Source: Spinellus fusiger (taxonomy: Eukaryota > Mucoromycota > Mucoromycetes > Mucorales > Phycomycetaceae). Taken from it: DNA of 64,000 bases. Below, piece after piece: positions 62,745 through 64,000 of this stretch. The DNA lies in NCBI GenBank assembly GCA_025094145.1, contig JALLLS010000003.1, positions 558,001 to 622,000 on the forward strand, read 5' to 3'. The notes under the pieces are model-generated. The model ran no database searches. It worked only from the letters and a program-made list of their open reading frames with translations, and was not told the DNA's origin. The translations under genes and the position numbers were made by a program. Each line of letters begins with the position of its first letter. The stretch's first letter is position 1.

Positions 62745-62896
62745 GTGGACTGCTCAAAAAAGGCACTCACATCTGCCCTCTTTGGATTGCCCTTCCAAAG
62801 TAAATACCCACTTCTCCTTCTCCTTCTCTTCCTTCTCCTATCTTTTGGAGAAGAAAATGAGAGATAAATGTAGTCTTCTTTTTATATCGTCGTAAT

Positions 62897-62904
62897 TGAC
62901 GTCA
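62897..62904. promoter_or_regulatory. TGACGTCA, perfect CRE, upstream of UBE3D-like gene
   Basis: This full palindromic CRE/ATF octamer is 155 bp before the ATG at 63059, a typical position for a bZIP site in a fungal promoter. Binding is inferred. Confidence 0.55.
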
Positions 62905-63058
62905 CACATAATACAAAAATTTAATCAGTCAGCATTCCTCCACATATAAAAAGAGTCTTTTATTGATCCTTTGTTGATCCTCTTTCTTGTGGTTGTATTT
63001 TCTTTCTTTCTTTTCTTCTTTTCTTCTTTTCTTCTTTTCTTATATATATATATATACA

Positions 63059-64000
63059 ATGGTACCTCCATTCTTCGCAGAACAGTTGGGTAATATCCAT
63101 TTGATAAGAGCCACTCTGGCTGCAGACAAGACGTGTAAAGTAGACACTCTACTTGCTATCAAAGAACAGGCACTGTGGCTCAAGGAAAATAAACTCATGC
63201 AACTCCCTGTCTCGGAAAACGCGTCACTGGCATTGATGACAGTGGTGCCTTTAGAACAGCCAAGTGTCCATAATAACGTGCTGTGGGATATCAAGCTGAG
63301 TGCACACACACCAAAGGCATGTCTTCAAGAGCCCAAAGAGTGGCTGCCTGCAAAAGAAATGAAAACATTACAAGTCCTTGACTGCCATCACTGTCATGCA
63401 CCCCTGCTAAAGGCAGAAGACGCCAGGGTTCCCTTTAAACACAAGGACTTGCCTTCAGAGCACTGGTATGAATTGGTAGAGTGCTGGATCTGTCATGAAA
63501 CAAAGCCAGAAGAACACAAGGCACGCATGAAGCCTATTCTAGCCAAACCCGATGTCTTTCTCGTAGGAGCTACCTACTTCCTGGTGCATGTTGATAATCT
63601 TGTTCAGGGATGTACTGCTATGGATCCACACGTAGCTTCTAAGATCAACGTAAGTATACTATTTTATTTGTGTGGGTGTGTTCGGATCCAAAGAAGGCCA
63701 GCGTGTGTAAGCACTACACGATTGTGCCGATACAAGGATCCTAGATTAGTCATGCTATATTCAACAGCTTGGCAGGTGAAGAGATATGACTCCCTGGGGG
63801 CTTCGGCTCCATCCAAACTACTACCATAGCACACATTAACTTGTTCTATTTTATGTTACTAGTGGGACAGTGGGACATTCACAAAGTGGATTGCTATTCA
63901 GTGTACTCACTGTAATGCACCTCTAGGAGAAGGACATTATGAGCAGCACAGTAAGAATCTACTCTATCTATAGAAAGATGCTGGACTCACTCTTCCATTC
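63059..64000 (+). CDS. UBE3D/IPA1-like HECT-like E2-binding E3 ligase, 5' part
   Basis: Exon 1 is 63059-63649 (197 codons); an exon 63863-63950 follows, then a GTAAGA donor and the window ends, so the gene is partial. The HECT_2 family (human UBE3D, yeast Ipa1) binds E2 enzymes; in yeast it supports mRNA 3'-end processing. Diagnostic here are a CxxC (109-112, DCHHC), then LPSEHWYELVECWICH (131-146). A second CxxC with LGE follows in the next exon (QCTHCNAPLGEG). The intervening 213-nt intron stays open in the exon 1 frame to a stop at 63829. It could hide a 13-codon exon (63739-63777, tacaag acceptor, GTGAAG donor). The start codon follows a TTCTT tract and a TATATA run directly. Confidence 0.85.

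Overview
The window is nuclear DNA from a filamentous fungus, most likely an early-diverging Mucoromycota (Mucorales-type) genome; this assignment is inference. The reasons are very AT-rich gene deserts, protein genes cut by many short GT-AG introns (41-104 nt in VPS18, one of only 35 nt in EDC3), a WOPR (Gti1/Pac2) regulator, and degenerate Fanzor, Tc1/mariner-like and LINE sequences.

Layout: 1-16254 is a desert holding a dead IS630/Tc1-mariner transposase, a dead LINE (reverse strand), a 2.5 kb TIR element carrying a broken Fanzor-type gene (copy A) and a long palindrome. 16255-18060 is a decayed PEP carboxykinase gene (PCK1). 19757-20641 encodes a WOPR transcription factor. 20642-29037 is desert with a second, different Fanzor relic at 24875-25427. 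29038-30743 is an ACS-family MFS transporter followed by a perfect 113-bp inverted repeat. 31178-36775 is desert. 36776-45965 is a gene island: Thr-rich single-pass membrane protein, complex I subunit NDUFS7, EDC3, and divergently VPS18. 46385-47421 and 51118-52497 are further copies (C, B) of the Fanzor-bearing element on either side of NSA1 (48632-50333). 52697-54545 is a 5'-truncated LINE with a 15-bp target-site duplication just upstream of PET100 (54750-55230). 55592-59015 is a PHD-finger protein, 61368-62744 a SAM methyltransferase, and 63059 to the window end a UBE3D/IPA1-like E3 ligase.

The live genes are housekeeping functions: respiratory complex I and complex IV assembly, mRNA decapping, vacuolar tethering, 60S biogenesis, chromatin reading and ubiquitin ligation. 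Several carry TGACGTCA-like sites in their promoters. Exon phases resolve cleanly in all of them, so the three frameshifts in PCK1 look like real decay rather than general sequence error. The most interesting biology is the family of TA-flanked inverted-repeat elements that carry a TnpB-like Fanzor gene, with copies that share the same loss of predicted catalytic and zinc residues. All exon coordinates were read by eye from splice signals and frame continuity.
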